Source of the DNA: Nocardia ninae NBRC 108245
GTDB taxonomy: Bacteria; Actinomycetota; Actinomycetes; Mycobacteriales; Mycobacteriaceae
Assembly (NCBI RefSeq): GCF_007990755.1
Contig: NZ_BJXA01000028.1
Span: 37,587 to 101,586 of the forward strand
Reading direction: 5' to 3'
DNA length: 64,000 nt
The position numbers and the translations under genes were made by a program. Positions 32,901-37,715 of this stretch are shown here, one piece after another. The notes below the pieces were generated by a model. That model did no database searches. It was not told the DNA's origin and was given only the letters and a program-made list of their open reading frames with translations. The stretch's first letter is position 1. Each line of letters opens with the position of its first letter.

Positions 32901-34681
32901 TCCTGGAAGAGACATGGCGCGCTGTGGCCGAGGCGGGCTACTCGGCCGCCGCGATGCGCGGCAGCCGATGCGGAGTGTTCGTCGGCGTCGGGCCGAGCCA
33001 ATATCTGTCCAGGATGACCGCGGCCGGAGTGGCCAAGCCGCCACAGGTGTTCTGGGGCAACGAGTCGTCGGTGCTGGCCGGCCGGATCGCCTATGTCCTC
33101 GACCTCAAGGGACCGACCATGGCGATCAATACCGCGTGCTCGTCATCGCTGGTCGCTCTGCATCTCGCGGCGCGAAGCATCATCGACGGCGAATGTGACA
33201 CCGCGATCGCGGGCGGCGTGTTCATCACGCTCGACCCGGACTACTTCGTGGTGGCGGGCAACGGCGGCATGCTCGCCGCCGACGGTCGCTGCAAGACCTT
33301 CGACGCCGCCGCAGACGGTTTCGGTCCCGGCGAGGCGGTCGGTGCCGTGCTGCTCAAACCCCTGTCGGCCGCGCTGCGCGACGGCGACCATATCCATGGC
33401 GTCATCAAGGGCACCGCGATCAATCAGGACGGCCGCACGAACGGGATCACCGCGCCGAGCGGCAGTGCGCAAACCGAGGTCGCGCTGTCCGCCTACGCGC
33501 GTGCCGAGATCGACCCGGCGACCATCGGCTACGTCGAGGCACACGGCACCGGCACCCGATTGGGTGACGCGATCGAGATCGAGGCGTTGTCCAACGCTTT
33601 CCGCGCGCACACCGACCGCACCGGCTGGTGCGCGATCGGCACGGCGAAGACGAACATCGGCCATACCGCGGCCGCGTCCGGCATCGTCGGCGTGCTGAAG
33701 GTGCTGCTTGCCATGCGCCACAGGCGGATTCCGCCATCACTCAATTTCGACGAGCCCAACCCGCTGATCGATTTCGCCGAGACACCCTTCGTCGTCGCGA
33801 CGCAGCCGCGGGATTGGCCTGCCGAGCCCGGCGTCCCACGCCGTGCCGCGGTCAGCAGCTTCGGGTTCAGCGGAACGAACGCCCATGTGGTGCTGGAAGA
33901 GCCGCCACAGCTGGACAGCTCCGGCCGGTCCGCCCGCCGGGCGGCGAATTCCCCTGCCGCCCTGCTCATCCCGGTTTCGGCGCACACGCGTACCGCACTG
34001 CTCGCCTGGTGCGCGAAGCTCGCGCGCTGGCTGGACGGCCCCGACGCCGTGACATCCCTGACCGACCTCGCCTATCACCTGCAGCTACACACGGACCATT
34101 TCACCGAGCGAGCAGCGTTCCTGGTCTCCGACATCAGTGCACTGCGGGCCGCGCTCGATGATCCGGCGGCGGCGAGTGCCGCTGCCGCGGAGGGCGATCC
34201 GAAGGCCGTCGCCTACCTGGCCGGCGCCGAGGTCGATTGGCTCGGGGAGTGGCAGAGCCGATCGGGTCCGCGTCTGTCACTGCCCGGCTATCCGTTCGAA
34301 CCTCGGCGGCACTGGTTCATCGATGACGACCGCGTCTTCGGTGCGTCGGCGGAACCGCCCGCGGCGACCCCGGACAGCCCGACGGGACACCCGGAAAACG
34401 GTGCGGCGCAGCGTGCCACGACAACCCCGGACAACGTGACGGCAGCGTGGGAGGCGGCGGCCACGGCGATGGCGGAGGTGCTGGAACGTCCGCGGGAAAC
34501 GCTCGACGCCGACACCCCGCACTCCGACCACGGGATCGACTCCGTCCGTGCGGTGCAGATTGCGGCAAAGATCAGCGCGCGGCTCGGCGTCGAGCTACGC
34601 CCGACCGACCTCTTCCGATTCCCGACCCTGCGGGAGCTGGCCGGGCACCTCGCCGAGTTGCCCGCGGTACCGGTCGCGTAG
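14930..34681 (+). CDS. giant trans-AT-type polyketide synthase with fused acyl hydrolase and acyltransferase
   Basis: 6,583 residues from GTG 14930, preceded by AGGAGGA at 14913-14919; an ATG 41 codons upstream lacks this support. Order (approximate residues): AH 8-307 (GYSLGE, FHS; Gln replaces the malonyl-binding Arg), AT 340-612 (GHSLGE, HRRG, FHS), KS1 661-1087 (DAACASS), linker with AT remnant 1088-1600, KR1 to 2027, ACP1 2081-2149 (GLDSI), KS2 2190-2619, DH2 2789-3057, KR2 to 3467, ACP2 3544-3617 (GFDSL), KS3 3677-4114, DH3 4301-4557, KR3 to 4977, C-MT 5051-5394 (LEVGAGTG), ACP3 5431-5504 (GVDSI), ER 5551-5875, KS4 5899-6326 (NTACSSS), ACP4 6501-6579 (GIDSV). All four KS keep Cys-His-His. 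No module has an intact AT, so the N-terminal AT must load them. No TE, so the chain goes to another carrier or enzyme. There is no N-terminal loading ACP. Confidence 0.95.
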   Translation: MSTGNVFMFGGQGSQYYGMGRELRAAHPAFDRSLRELDTMFGDFGIPGALDQIYRPGTEATGPFDTLRYTHPAIAIIELAMFDMLVAEGIEPDYLLGYSLGESVAAAAAGVLDREQMVACVAEQTLLVEQHCKAGTMLAVLGNVDDMYTPADSEWAGVELAAVNYDRHFVVSGSTDAVARASATARAAGVTCARLPVHYAFHSTDMDAIAEPYKRLLSTVALRAPRIPLLSSAHVGFLNDPAPETLWQMFRGAIRFRGAIRLLEADYDGLRYVDLTPSGTLATFATKNFRPDSGARSIALLDRFAPAERGLNQARELRATPRPATTTQHPTAAGSHTPTAVVFPGQGSQLLGMAEDLFAEFPELVTQADEILGYSVRDLCVEDPDGVLGRTEFTQPALFVANALYYRAWERDNAPAHMFAGHSLGEYNALWAAGAFDFATGVRLVHRRGELMSRVGDGGMAAVVGLTEQDVRGVLSSSGFDDLDVANINSADQLVISGPKPAIERAGEAFRKAGARYLPLRVGGGFHSRYMAGARDEFQLFLADFELAQPRVPVIANVTAQPYPETDLRPLLTAQLTSPVRWAESVRTLLSHGSTIQEVGPGRVLTKLVAKIRDTAPAEPPRTAEPAPQSGSAPATTAVPTAPTTAVPTTDRTSPGRSERTAVAIVGIGCRLPGADNHRRFLENLRARIDSVRELPADRWDPDRYYDADITAPNRTVSKWLGALDHPWAFDHEFFGISPREAALLDPLQRLLMEETYHCLEDAGITATTLSAARTAVYLGNFERDHLIEMTEAGQDVESHSVLGVYDCLLANRLSQAFDLVGASFAVDAACASSLVAIHLGAQALSTGDADYVLAGGVNLSTHPWKYLGFAKARMLSPDGRCKAFDRDANGFVPGDGVGVVLLRRLDDAVRDGDHIYGVVTGTAVNHGGRRTTMTAPTVAAERAVVAEAIARAGVSPRDITYVETHGTGTALGDPIEVEALRQIFAPTSTDTRWCTLGSVKSNIGHLEGAAGIAGLIKVLMMLRTRRIVPTLHVRNVNPLINLADGPFRLALEDTEWLPGSPGAPLRAGVSSFGFGGVNSHVVVEEYQAVHSAHQTTTTNQDRMDTPRMPTDPRTDRLPYLLSAASPGSLLRLVATWREAIGPDGWLAAPIGDICATLATGRAHLPYRFGGLAGDRTELGTLLATIGAPEHATSRRWALRVGMIPLPADLDRLLTRPPFRELLLAHDPAVRSLLDQGPSPAAQCAFTTLIIQALRRFGLVPELIVGSGPGTWPALAAAGVLDLTAAAALAAGERPAVTLRTPAVPLAVPGTDQLLRPLSIDRRYLRELRSCGAPSPRQLGDLLDFAAALIGQRTLRHNLRDWQIRLTARGLGHLDLADQVAAAAGAAREPREVMLAAVAVQNALDRLNRKWDLPLNRFLDEEHLVEQLDLLLDGVLDADELIEMIIGDEDGLAAAAAAAQRNQHRIDLTDRHRYPTLRRMSVLPGELRTPDAWARLADANLDYAIASDLAVVAVGDTPDAASVTVNAVSVDEPLTEPLLELWRRGVDVRWDAHPVATAGVRTSLPTTEFDSVEHRRTAPPSTSEVGTTPGTTTTDDGQLIELHSEWSVIEPAPATTPLGHVLVVTSDPNMRRSRSGAAGLAHVLVELGTRFERIDDHTWVVPPDDTAGWHQVFETMAERGEPLRTVLLSADGPDPTVAVLQLIKAAYGRGVAVLAVGKHDDGAIAPELAALTGMARCLHRETDTVRLRALAVPDEFGASSTAESVAAELNRTDSGDLVRYHRGRRESRIFVPTAVAPPSARPGTWAAGTYLVTGGLGRIGRLVAAHLLASPGTTVVLAGRTKEDDAHRLDHTEFSAAADRVAYFQADIADPDATAALVARIHDRFGPLTGVFHCAGTLRDGYLAHKSIDDLNAVLAPKVRGARNLDLATRDDPLDVFVLFSSVVAVTGNPGQGDYAAANAYLDEFAAARVELRTRGVRSGRSVSIGWPIWQDGGMTVTDRGVLGEASGMRPMAASTGLAVLDRICAEGSGPHAFLYGDPARTPRLLDRDRTPAPRPATATAPATSTELPAAQSCSPVDVLGFARDYVATQIARLRGVPVESIDLDLGLDQLGLDSIVVSEFNARIEADLGTVSETLLFECRTLGAAAERVAKARPGELAAHYGSTGTSRVATEQLPASVTPEPSIEADDHDIAIVGLAGRYPKAPDLPTFWQNLSSGRDCVGEVPATRWRLPGDRAGNTARTDYRWGGFLDDVDAFDPLFFHISPREAETMDPQERLLLQTAWHACEDAGYPPRRLGDPDEPGDRAVGVFVGVTTQTYHLWGPDQQRAGNDGIPLANPWSIANRVSYCLDLHGPSMAVDTACASSLTVLHLAVQSIARGECAMALAGAVNLYLHPAKYDWLNQLQMLSPTGRCHAFGAAADGFVPGEGVGAVVLKPLRAALADGDRIRGVIKGTALNHGGRTSGFTVPNPRAQSRLIADALADAGVDAATIDYVEAHGTGTPLGDPIEIAGLTEAFDGVAPGSCAIGSVKTNIGHLEAAAGLAALTKVLLQLQHSQLAPSLHGTEPNPRISFADTPFEVTTASRPWPRPRADGVEPPRRAGISSFGAGGSNAHIIVEEGPDRTVARGPEDGTHLIVVSAADPDRLREHCGNLAAEIHRRSTDMRVSELAYQLQVRREPLQERLALLADDPVDLAARLTAIAEGGTRQDGAWTTVRERDARDAARRELPAALERRDLPALAAAWVTGVDVPWEALYSAPLPHVDLPGYPFATERYWLPELPGLPVSPTDSHPFTTRRDGNGTVVEFTGREPFLEHHQVDDVPIFPAAGYLEMVRAAASSDAGGVPIRLRNNVWSAPITVTEPRTVRVELTETAARIEYEVVGDEADGRRIVHATGRIENLRATPEHDETIDIEAVRRRCRDQLAAADFYPEIQRRGLRLGPMYQGIVRVHWNDDEALAELRRPASGDQDAYLLHPGMLDAALQSSLWLLARRSPQLHLPFSIGAVDILGPLPATCFSHVVVRRSTATGTKLDVRVIDESGRIVLRVTDMWLRPWRPAAPVDDDIDAGTYFRPEWVTAQPRGHRDPGATLVLAPTGTAAEQLVAALTRAQARPVRALYAAPDGSLSSLDDAQPAVDPHSDNDFDALLAAGPVDTVIYLCPDRPSGDASAEQVADRIERGVLPLFGLLRALVRAEDKRRVRVVCAYPDAAPEYAALGGLLRTVARESTRVSYVHVGLPDGDASAATKLAAHEALSEIDSADVRYADDRRTALEWRRFRPEPEAASGLRRNGVYLITGGGGGLGLLVARWLAETVAARVVLAGRSSPDERVRAALSRIQAVGGAASFVQADVSTAEGAQTAVRAADAEFGGLHGIFHCAGVLADDYLVRQDAAELRAAVAGKVLGAIRIDAATGDRRLDFRCLFSSVAAVLGSAGQAPYAYANAFLDRYAESRNAEGHRTLAINWPLWADGGMSVDAEVSEWLLSNLGLRPLPTRLGLTALGVALASGESRLMVVPGDGATVERLLSGALDRPRVATATESRPAVSTDSVQQLLIAEIAEIGKLDPGRIRPDRALGDYGFDSLSLGRLANQLVKRLAVDITPALFFEYTTVQEVAAHLVETFPTELAEAGAAAEPDCDPARIARAASAPIGARVASRSEPTVQDVTETRPAATQAVPTAGPEPIAIIGMHATMPGSPDPEAFWRNLIDGRDLVTEIPADRWDWRENYHPTPGPGRTNSKWGGFLPDVDRFDAKFFGISPKEAQLMDPQQRLFLQTTYRAIEDAGYQPADLAAGSTGLFVGVGSHDYYDLLRDAGVPVEAYTTTGLFHAILANRVSYLLDLKGPSFPIDTACSSSLVALRSAIESLRAGSCDTAIVGGVNLLLAPMVYLSFARAGMLSPTGRCRTFDAAADGYVRAEGVGALLLKPLSAAERDGDHIHAVVRGSAVNHGGKVNTLTTPNPNAQSELIVRAFDESGTDPATVGYLELHGTGTALGDPIEINGLRRAFREIRDRAGLPRLTEPTTLLGSVKSIMGHAEAAAGIAGICKVILAMKHGAIPPNLHIDEINPQIRLDDSPFTIVRGRTEWPRRTENGTELPRRAGVSSFGFGGVNGHVLLEEYVGQPRPQEPPAQQVFVLSARSVEQLREYARTVADRCETAGPPADIAFTLQVGRAAQPHRLAVVTDSTGVLADELRQFATTGSPGPCGRYAVADDDQGSAAGEDPHRLADRWVHGATVDWQATHRDRRPRRVSLPTYPFARERHWLPQPETEQVPPAAEPETDQVPPTQEPQANSAARRLVTGPGAADDDGGTVFSTYLAASDRLVREHRIRGSAVVAGVVQLELAAAAVAAHRPEHRHATDVCWLRPLTVPDPGSTVLIRLTEDSGDIVHEIRTVEHGAPVTHSTGRWVRHTGGTPDVAPLELDAVIENCQDKVDSTGIYRTFDAIGIEYGPLFRGLRAAWIGTGELLARYTVEEAPGDLTYRFSPSVLDAALQAITVLDAAGDTGIGTRLPFSVQSIELISAPPSSGYIRVRAQTGSHDVLVLDEQGRPCVVLREVVVRAQRDRLDDVFYRPYWVPEDPPAGLARPDGSCLIIHPPHAFGLDTALATWHTGPVWRVLTGRQNRRLDERTWEIDPADPADGLRDCLREARSIRHVWFLGGLLADDTAADDPALVRRGAPLLFRTVRALAETDLIQHVESIRSVLNDSSDAAGRCVGNPAAAALTGLSKSLAHEFPRVGVNCVDIGIPAGRQPSRAELAEVVDALRAEPARQDNREVAFAGTRRLVRRLRPVALRPTTRTPFRHGGNYLIIGGAGGIGFALAEHLAATRSARLILVGRSPQDQRIEDALARLVRLGGQAGYWPADVTDREAMRAVIAKAKTCGPLHGVVHAGMVLRDGIIERMPDDAFDAVLAPKAHGTRVLAEVLADEPLDFLLVLSSVQTFTGSAGQANYAAASSAQDAFAHRLAVTCGYPVHIVNWGPWAAVGRVAAADYQDSLTTRGYQPLLPADGIDAVERVLGSGERQLAVLRAERTVLDTIGVLAAGTAEPTPDIAVFDADPAERHALDEFVATSLRHCFGGLGLFTRPYESHTRTALLDRLGALPKYRRLVDALLRILARNGLVSERGELIVASDTTTTQPTLDPAGLHARFPRLGDRIDLVSRCLTALPDVLTGAMPATEVLFPDGSMAQVAAIYRGEPQAEYCNTILAEQIARMATSRPLRVLEVGAGTGATSERVLDALGAAGVAAEYEVTDISAALVRHVATRLDRPNLDLRFRRLDIERPAQEQGFAAGHYDVVIAANVLHATADLDAVLGEMNRLLTPGGRLVLTEVTAVQPFHTVTFGLLDGWWRDPDETRRLPGSPLLDTHMWRGRLEDAGFTGVTVLGAGSTPGSLSQQVLIATGGTEQYLVPVADPAVVLPVEDCSTEPVGATPVDTDRLGEIVRTVVTERVAGCLGVRAAEIDQHTPLSDLGVDSIVAVELTNRLNDALGIVLKTIVVFDHPTVADLSAYIVQRNPDRLGELIPAPTPTRSATPPTPPKPLTTTQARAESHLTPTDSAPMRAVRFDRPGHPRELRIVPIEPVDPGPGQVEVQVKAFPINFSDFLFAKGLYPTMPEFPCTPGVEVSGIVRRVGSDVQGFAVGDEVIALTGPQFGGQASVVVTDADFVVAKPPGISHEQACGFPVAFLAMYLAFERAGIQRGDRVLIPSATGTTGLIAIQLARLAGAEVIATAGAPHKIEYLARLGISDAIDHQRTDVVAEVLRRTGGAGVDVVINTQAGEATQQGLDVLAPEGRYVEIAVFGLQASGGFDLSRLVDNQSFHSFNTKKFFRRHPELRAEYLRIAAEHLASGKVVPTVAHVVPFDRVTEAYALKEDRALIGRVVVTMPDPEVCAETAAGASQPFDEDTVRNNDIAVIGMSGRFPGAPDVGAFWDNLAAGNGSVREVPRDRWAAEDYYDRDGRRSGATNCKWGGFLDDVSGFDAGFFAISDEEAAYTDPQQRLFLEETWRAVAEAGYSAAAMRGSRCGVFVGVGPSQYLSRMTAAGVAKPPQVFWGNESSVLAGRIAYVLDLKGPTMAINTACSSSLVALHLAARSIIDGECDTAIAGGVFITLDPDYFVVAGNGGMLAADGRCKTFDAAADGFGPGEAVGAVLLKPLSAALRDGDHIHGVIKGTAINQDGRTNGITAPSGSAQTEVALSAYARAEIDPATIGYVEAHGTGTRLGDAIEIEALSNAFRAHTDRTGWCAIGTAKTNIGHTAAASGIVGVLKVLLAMRHRRIPPSLNFDEPNPLIDFAETPFVVATQPRDWPAEPGVPRRAAVSSFGFSGTNAHVVLEEPPQLDSSGRSARRAANSPAALLIPVSAHTRTALLAWCAKLARWLDGPDAVTSLTDLAYHLQLHTDHFTERAAFLVSDISALRAALDDPAAASAAAAEGDPKAVAYLAGAEVDWLGEWQSRSGPRLSLPGYPFEPRRHWFIDDDRVFGASAEPPAATPDSPTGHPENGAAQRATTTPDNVTAAWEAAATAMAEVLERPRETLDADTPHSDHGIDSVRAVQIAAKISARLGVELRPTDLFRFPTLRELAGHLAELPAVPVA

Positions 34682-36181
34682 CTCGTGTTTGAGCACCTTG
34701 CCCGCGTTGGAGACCGGGAGCTCATCGACGAAGTCGACACTGCGCGGCGCCTTGTATCCCGCAAGGCGCCGCTTCACGTGGGCACGCAGCTCGTCGGCGG
34801 TGACCGCGCCGTCCCCGACGATGACGGCGTGCACACGCTCACCGAAACGCTTGTCCGGCAACCCGATCACCGCGCACGCGGACACCGCGGGATGGTCGCG
34901 CAGCACCGCCTCCACTTCGGCCGAGTACACGTTCTCGCCGCCGGTGATGACCATGTCCTTGATCCGGTCGACGACATACAGGTAGCCGTCCGCATCGAGA
35001 TAGCCCGCATCGCCGGTATACATCCAGCCGTCGCGAACGGCAGCGGCGGTCAGGTCGGGGCGGCGCCAGTAGCCGCCCATGACATGTGCGCCGCGGCACA
35101 GGATCTCGCCGACCGCGCCGACCGCGGTGTCGACGCCGTCGGGCCCGACCACCCTGATCTCACTGTGTGCTGCAGGCCGCCCGGCCGAGTAGCGATGCTC
35201 GCCGCCCTCGGCGTGGTCGGCGGGGCCGAGCAGCGTGGCGACCGGAGCCAGTTCCGTCATTCCGTAGCCCTGCACCAGTTCCACGTCCGGAAAGCTGTCG
35301 GACACTCGATCGAGCAGGTCCGGTGGCATGGGGGCGGCCGCATAGACGATTCGGCGCACCGCGCGCAGGTCGTGCCGACCGAACTCGGGGTGATCCAGCA
35401 AGGCCTGCAGCATCGTCGGCGCGAGGAAGAGATCGGTGATGTGCTGCGCCGCGAGCACGGACAGCACCGCGGCTGGTTCGAACTTCGGCACGGTGACCTG
35501 TGTGTTACCGGCGAGCGCCTGCATCAGCCAGTGCGCGAGGTCGCCGAGATGGAACATCGGCGCCGAGTGCAGGAAGCGCCCGCGCGGAGTAGCCATGAAC
35601 CCGCCCGCCATGCAGCCGAGCGCCGAGGTGAGCAGATTGGTGTGGCTCAGCATGACGCCCTTGGGCCGCCCCGTCGTACCGCCGGTGTAGAACAGTGCGG
35701 CCAGCGCGTCGCCACCGCGTCGGGCATCCGGGATGGGTTCGGCCGCATCCAACAACGCTTCGTAGCCCACGCAGCCCGCCGGTGTCGGCCCATCATCGGC
35801 ATACACCACCCGGCTCAGATCCGGGCAGCCCGCACACAGCGCGGCGGCCAGACCCGCGAAGCCGTCATCGACCACCAGCACACGCACCTCGGCATCGCGC
35901 AGGCAATCCATGATCTCCGCGGGCGCCCATCGCGTGTTCACCGGCACCGCTACGGCGTCAGCCCACGGTACCGCCATCAGGTATTCGAGGTACCGATCCG
36001 AATTCGAGGCCGCTATCGCGATCCGATCACCCGGCTCGACGCCGAGTGCCCGTAGTCCCCCAGCGAGTCTGGCGACCCGATTGACGTGGTGGGCAAAGGA
36101 CCGTTCGCGGCCCGCGTGGATGGTGGCGATTTGGTCCGGGCACTGCTGCAGTGCTCGATGCAGGGACTGGGTCAGATACAT
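34595..36181 (-). CDS. acyl-CoA/acyl-ACP synthetase (ANL superfamily)
   Basis: A 528-residue adenylating enzyme of the fatty acyl-CoA ligase branch, not an NRPS A domain. Visible cores: YTGGTTGRPKG, QGYGMTE, YTGDAGY, DRIKDMVITGGENV and the C-terminal NAGKVLK lysine. ATG 36181 has AGAGGA upstream and lies 16 nt after the hydrolase gene. Its last ~29 codons overlap the 3' end of the convergent PKS gene by 87 bp. Last gene of the 45.2-34.6 kb operon. It may activate a carboxylic acid starter, for example for PKS module 1, which has no loading domain, or for the N-acyl cap of an NRPS; this is inference. Confidence 0.92.
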   Translation of the reverse strand: MYLTQSLHRALQQCPDQIATIHAGRERSFAHHVNRVARLAGGLRALGVEPGDRIAIAASNSDRYLEYLMAVPWADAVAVPVNTRWAPAEIMDCLRDAEVRVLVVDDGFAGLAAALCAGCPDLSRVVYADDGPTPAGCVGYEALLDAAEPIPDARRGGDALAALFYTGGTTGRPKGVMLSHTNLLTSALGCMAGGFMATPRGRFLHSAPMFHLGDLAHWLMQALAGNTQVTVPKFEPAAVLSVLAAQHITDLFLAPTMLQALLDHPEFGRHDLRAVRRIVYAAAPMPPDLLDRVSDSFPDVELVQGYGMTELAPVATLLGPADHAEGGEHRYSAGRPAAHSEIRVVGPDGVDTAVGAVGEILCRGAHVMGGYWRRPDLTAAAVRDGWMYTGDAGYLDADGYLYVVDRIKDMVITGGENVYSAEVEAVLRDHPAVSACAVIGLPDKRFGERVHAVIVGDGAVTADELRAHVKRRLAGYKAPRSVDFVDELPVSNAGKVLKHELRDRYRGQLGEVPGQLPQGRESEEVGRA

Positions 36182-36197
36182 GAGATCCTCTGCATCA

Positions 36198-37715
36198 CTA
36201 CGGATGTGGCCCCGCCAGAGCGGCGACCGGCATCGGGAATTCGGCGGTGCTCGCACCGCAGGCCAGCGCCCAGAGCGCCGCCTCCGGTCCTTGGTTGCCC
36301 GCGTAGGAGCGGATGGCGTCCGGATCGGGTGCGAGCGCGGCAATGGCGTCGACGGCGGCTTCGAAGGCCGCGAGGTCGAGGCCCGGCGGGTTGCTGCCGT
36401 CCGACGGGCGCGCGCCGAGAACCATGGACTTGGTCGCTGCCCCGTCCCAGCGTTCGGCCACGCCGAGGGTGCCGTACGCGCGTTCGGCGGCCACCGCACC
36501 GATCCACGCGGACGACGCGGGCGTCGGGGTCGGCGCACCGCCGGTGGACAGGCCCGTCCGAGCGAGCGCCCGACCGGCCGAAGTGGGCACGCCCTCAGCC
36601 GCCCAGCGGCCCGCCCACTCGGCGACGATCCCCGCCGCGTTGCGCGTCGCGGGGTTGTGCAGCCGCATCATGTCCCACTTGTTCACCATCGCGACCACGA
36701 CCAGGCCACTGCGCGGATACACCCGCGCGTCCCACCAGTAGCCCCACGGATAGGCCGCGGAATGTCCCCACCAGAAACGGTCACCGAGCCGATCGGCGTT
36801 GCTGATCTCCAGTCCGATCCCGGCCCAGGTGTCGGGGGTGACCGGACTGCTCCGGCCGATCCGCGGCACCAGCATCTGCGACAGGCTCGCCGGGGTGACG
36901 ATCCCGTCATCCGCGCCGTCCGCGCTGCGCAGCATGGACCGCAGCAGCCGGGCGTAGTCGGCGGGCGAGGTGAGCAGCCCGGCGGCCGGGTAGGTCGCGG
37001 CATGGAATTCCGGCGACGGCACGCACCAATCGCCGAAGCCCATGTAGCCGACGGCGCGATCGGCGGCCTGCCGCAGTTCGTCCCAACGCGACAGCGCCGA
37101 GGCACCGGCAGGCACCGCCGAGCTGGACATGCCGAGCGGTCGCCCGATGCGGCGGTCGACGAAATCGGCGTAGCGCTCCCCCGTGAGATGTTCCACCGCG
37201 GAACCGATCAAGGACATCCCGAGACTGGAGTACGCATAGGTGCCCGGGGTGCCGAGTAGCGGTGACACTCCACCGTATTCAGGTGTGCGACCGATCGCGA
37301 CGCGCCGGGCGAAATGCTCGTCGAACGGTCCTGGCCGCTCGAGCGTGGCGTCGATGAAGTCGGTCCGGTATCCACCCTGATGCGACGTCAGCAGCACCGG
37401 CGTGATCGGCGCCGCGGCGGGGTCAGGCGGCCGCAGCCCAGCAGGCAGAAAGCTGTTGATCGGCGCGTCCAACGCCATCGCACCGGCCTCGACCAACTGC
37501 ATCAGTGCGACGCCGAGCAGCGGTTTGCTGAGCGAGCCCGCAGGCCCGATGCTTTCGCCGGTCATCGGTATCCGCTGGGCGAGATCGGCATATCCGGCAC
37601 CGAAGCTCCGCAGGTCGGTGGCGGTGGCCAGCGCCACCGCGACTCCCGGTGCTCCGGTGGCGGCGACGATATCCGGCAGGACTTCCTCGATCGCCTCCGA
37701 TAACTCATCGAGCAT
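36198..37715 (-). CDS. PBP/beta-lactamase-fold serine hydrolase, candidate trans-acting peptide release enzyme
   Basis: 505 residues from ATG 37715 (GAAGGGAAG about 9 nt upstream); a GTG at 37724 is the alternative. It belongs to the class C beta-lactamase/PBP superfamily: SLSK (SxxK nucleophile, near residue 66), AYSSLG in the YxN position, and GHSA as the third motif. It overlaps the NRPS stop by 11 nt, so the two are translationally coupled. Stand-alone PBP-type thioesterases such as SurE offload and cyclise peptides from NRPSs that lack a TE, often with a D-residue at the C-terminus; the upstream NRPS has an epimerase and no TE. A plain esterase or resistance hydrolase is the alternative. 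Confidence 0.85.
   Translation of the reverse strand: MLDELSEAIEEVLPDIVAATGAPGVAVALATATDLRSFGAGYADLAQRIPMTGESIGPAGSLSKPLLGVALMQLVEAGAMALDAPINSFLPAGLRPPDPAAAPITPVLLTSHQGGYRTDFIDATLERPGPFDEHFARRVAIGRTPEYGGVSPLLGTPGTYAYSSLGMSLIGSAVEHLTGERYADFVDRRIGRPLGMSSSAVPAGASALSRWDELRQAADRAVGYMGFGDWCVPSPEFHAATYPAAGLLTSPADYARLLRSMLRSADGADDGIVTPASLSQMLVPRIGRSSPVTPDTWAGIGLEISNADRLGDRFWWGHSAAYPWGYWWDARVYPRSGLVVVAMVNKWDMMRLHNPATRNAAGIVAEWAGRWAAEGVPTSAGRALARTGLSTGGAPTPTPASSAWIGAVAAERAYGTLGVAERWDGAATKSMVLGARPSDGSNPPGLDLAAFEAAVDAIAALAPDPDAIRSYAGNQGPEAALWALACGASTAEFPMPVAALAGPHP

Noticed and set aside
30563-33001. 812-codon open frame antisense to MT-ACP-ER-KS4 of the PKS
   Set aside because: Shadow of the PKS; no domain similarity.
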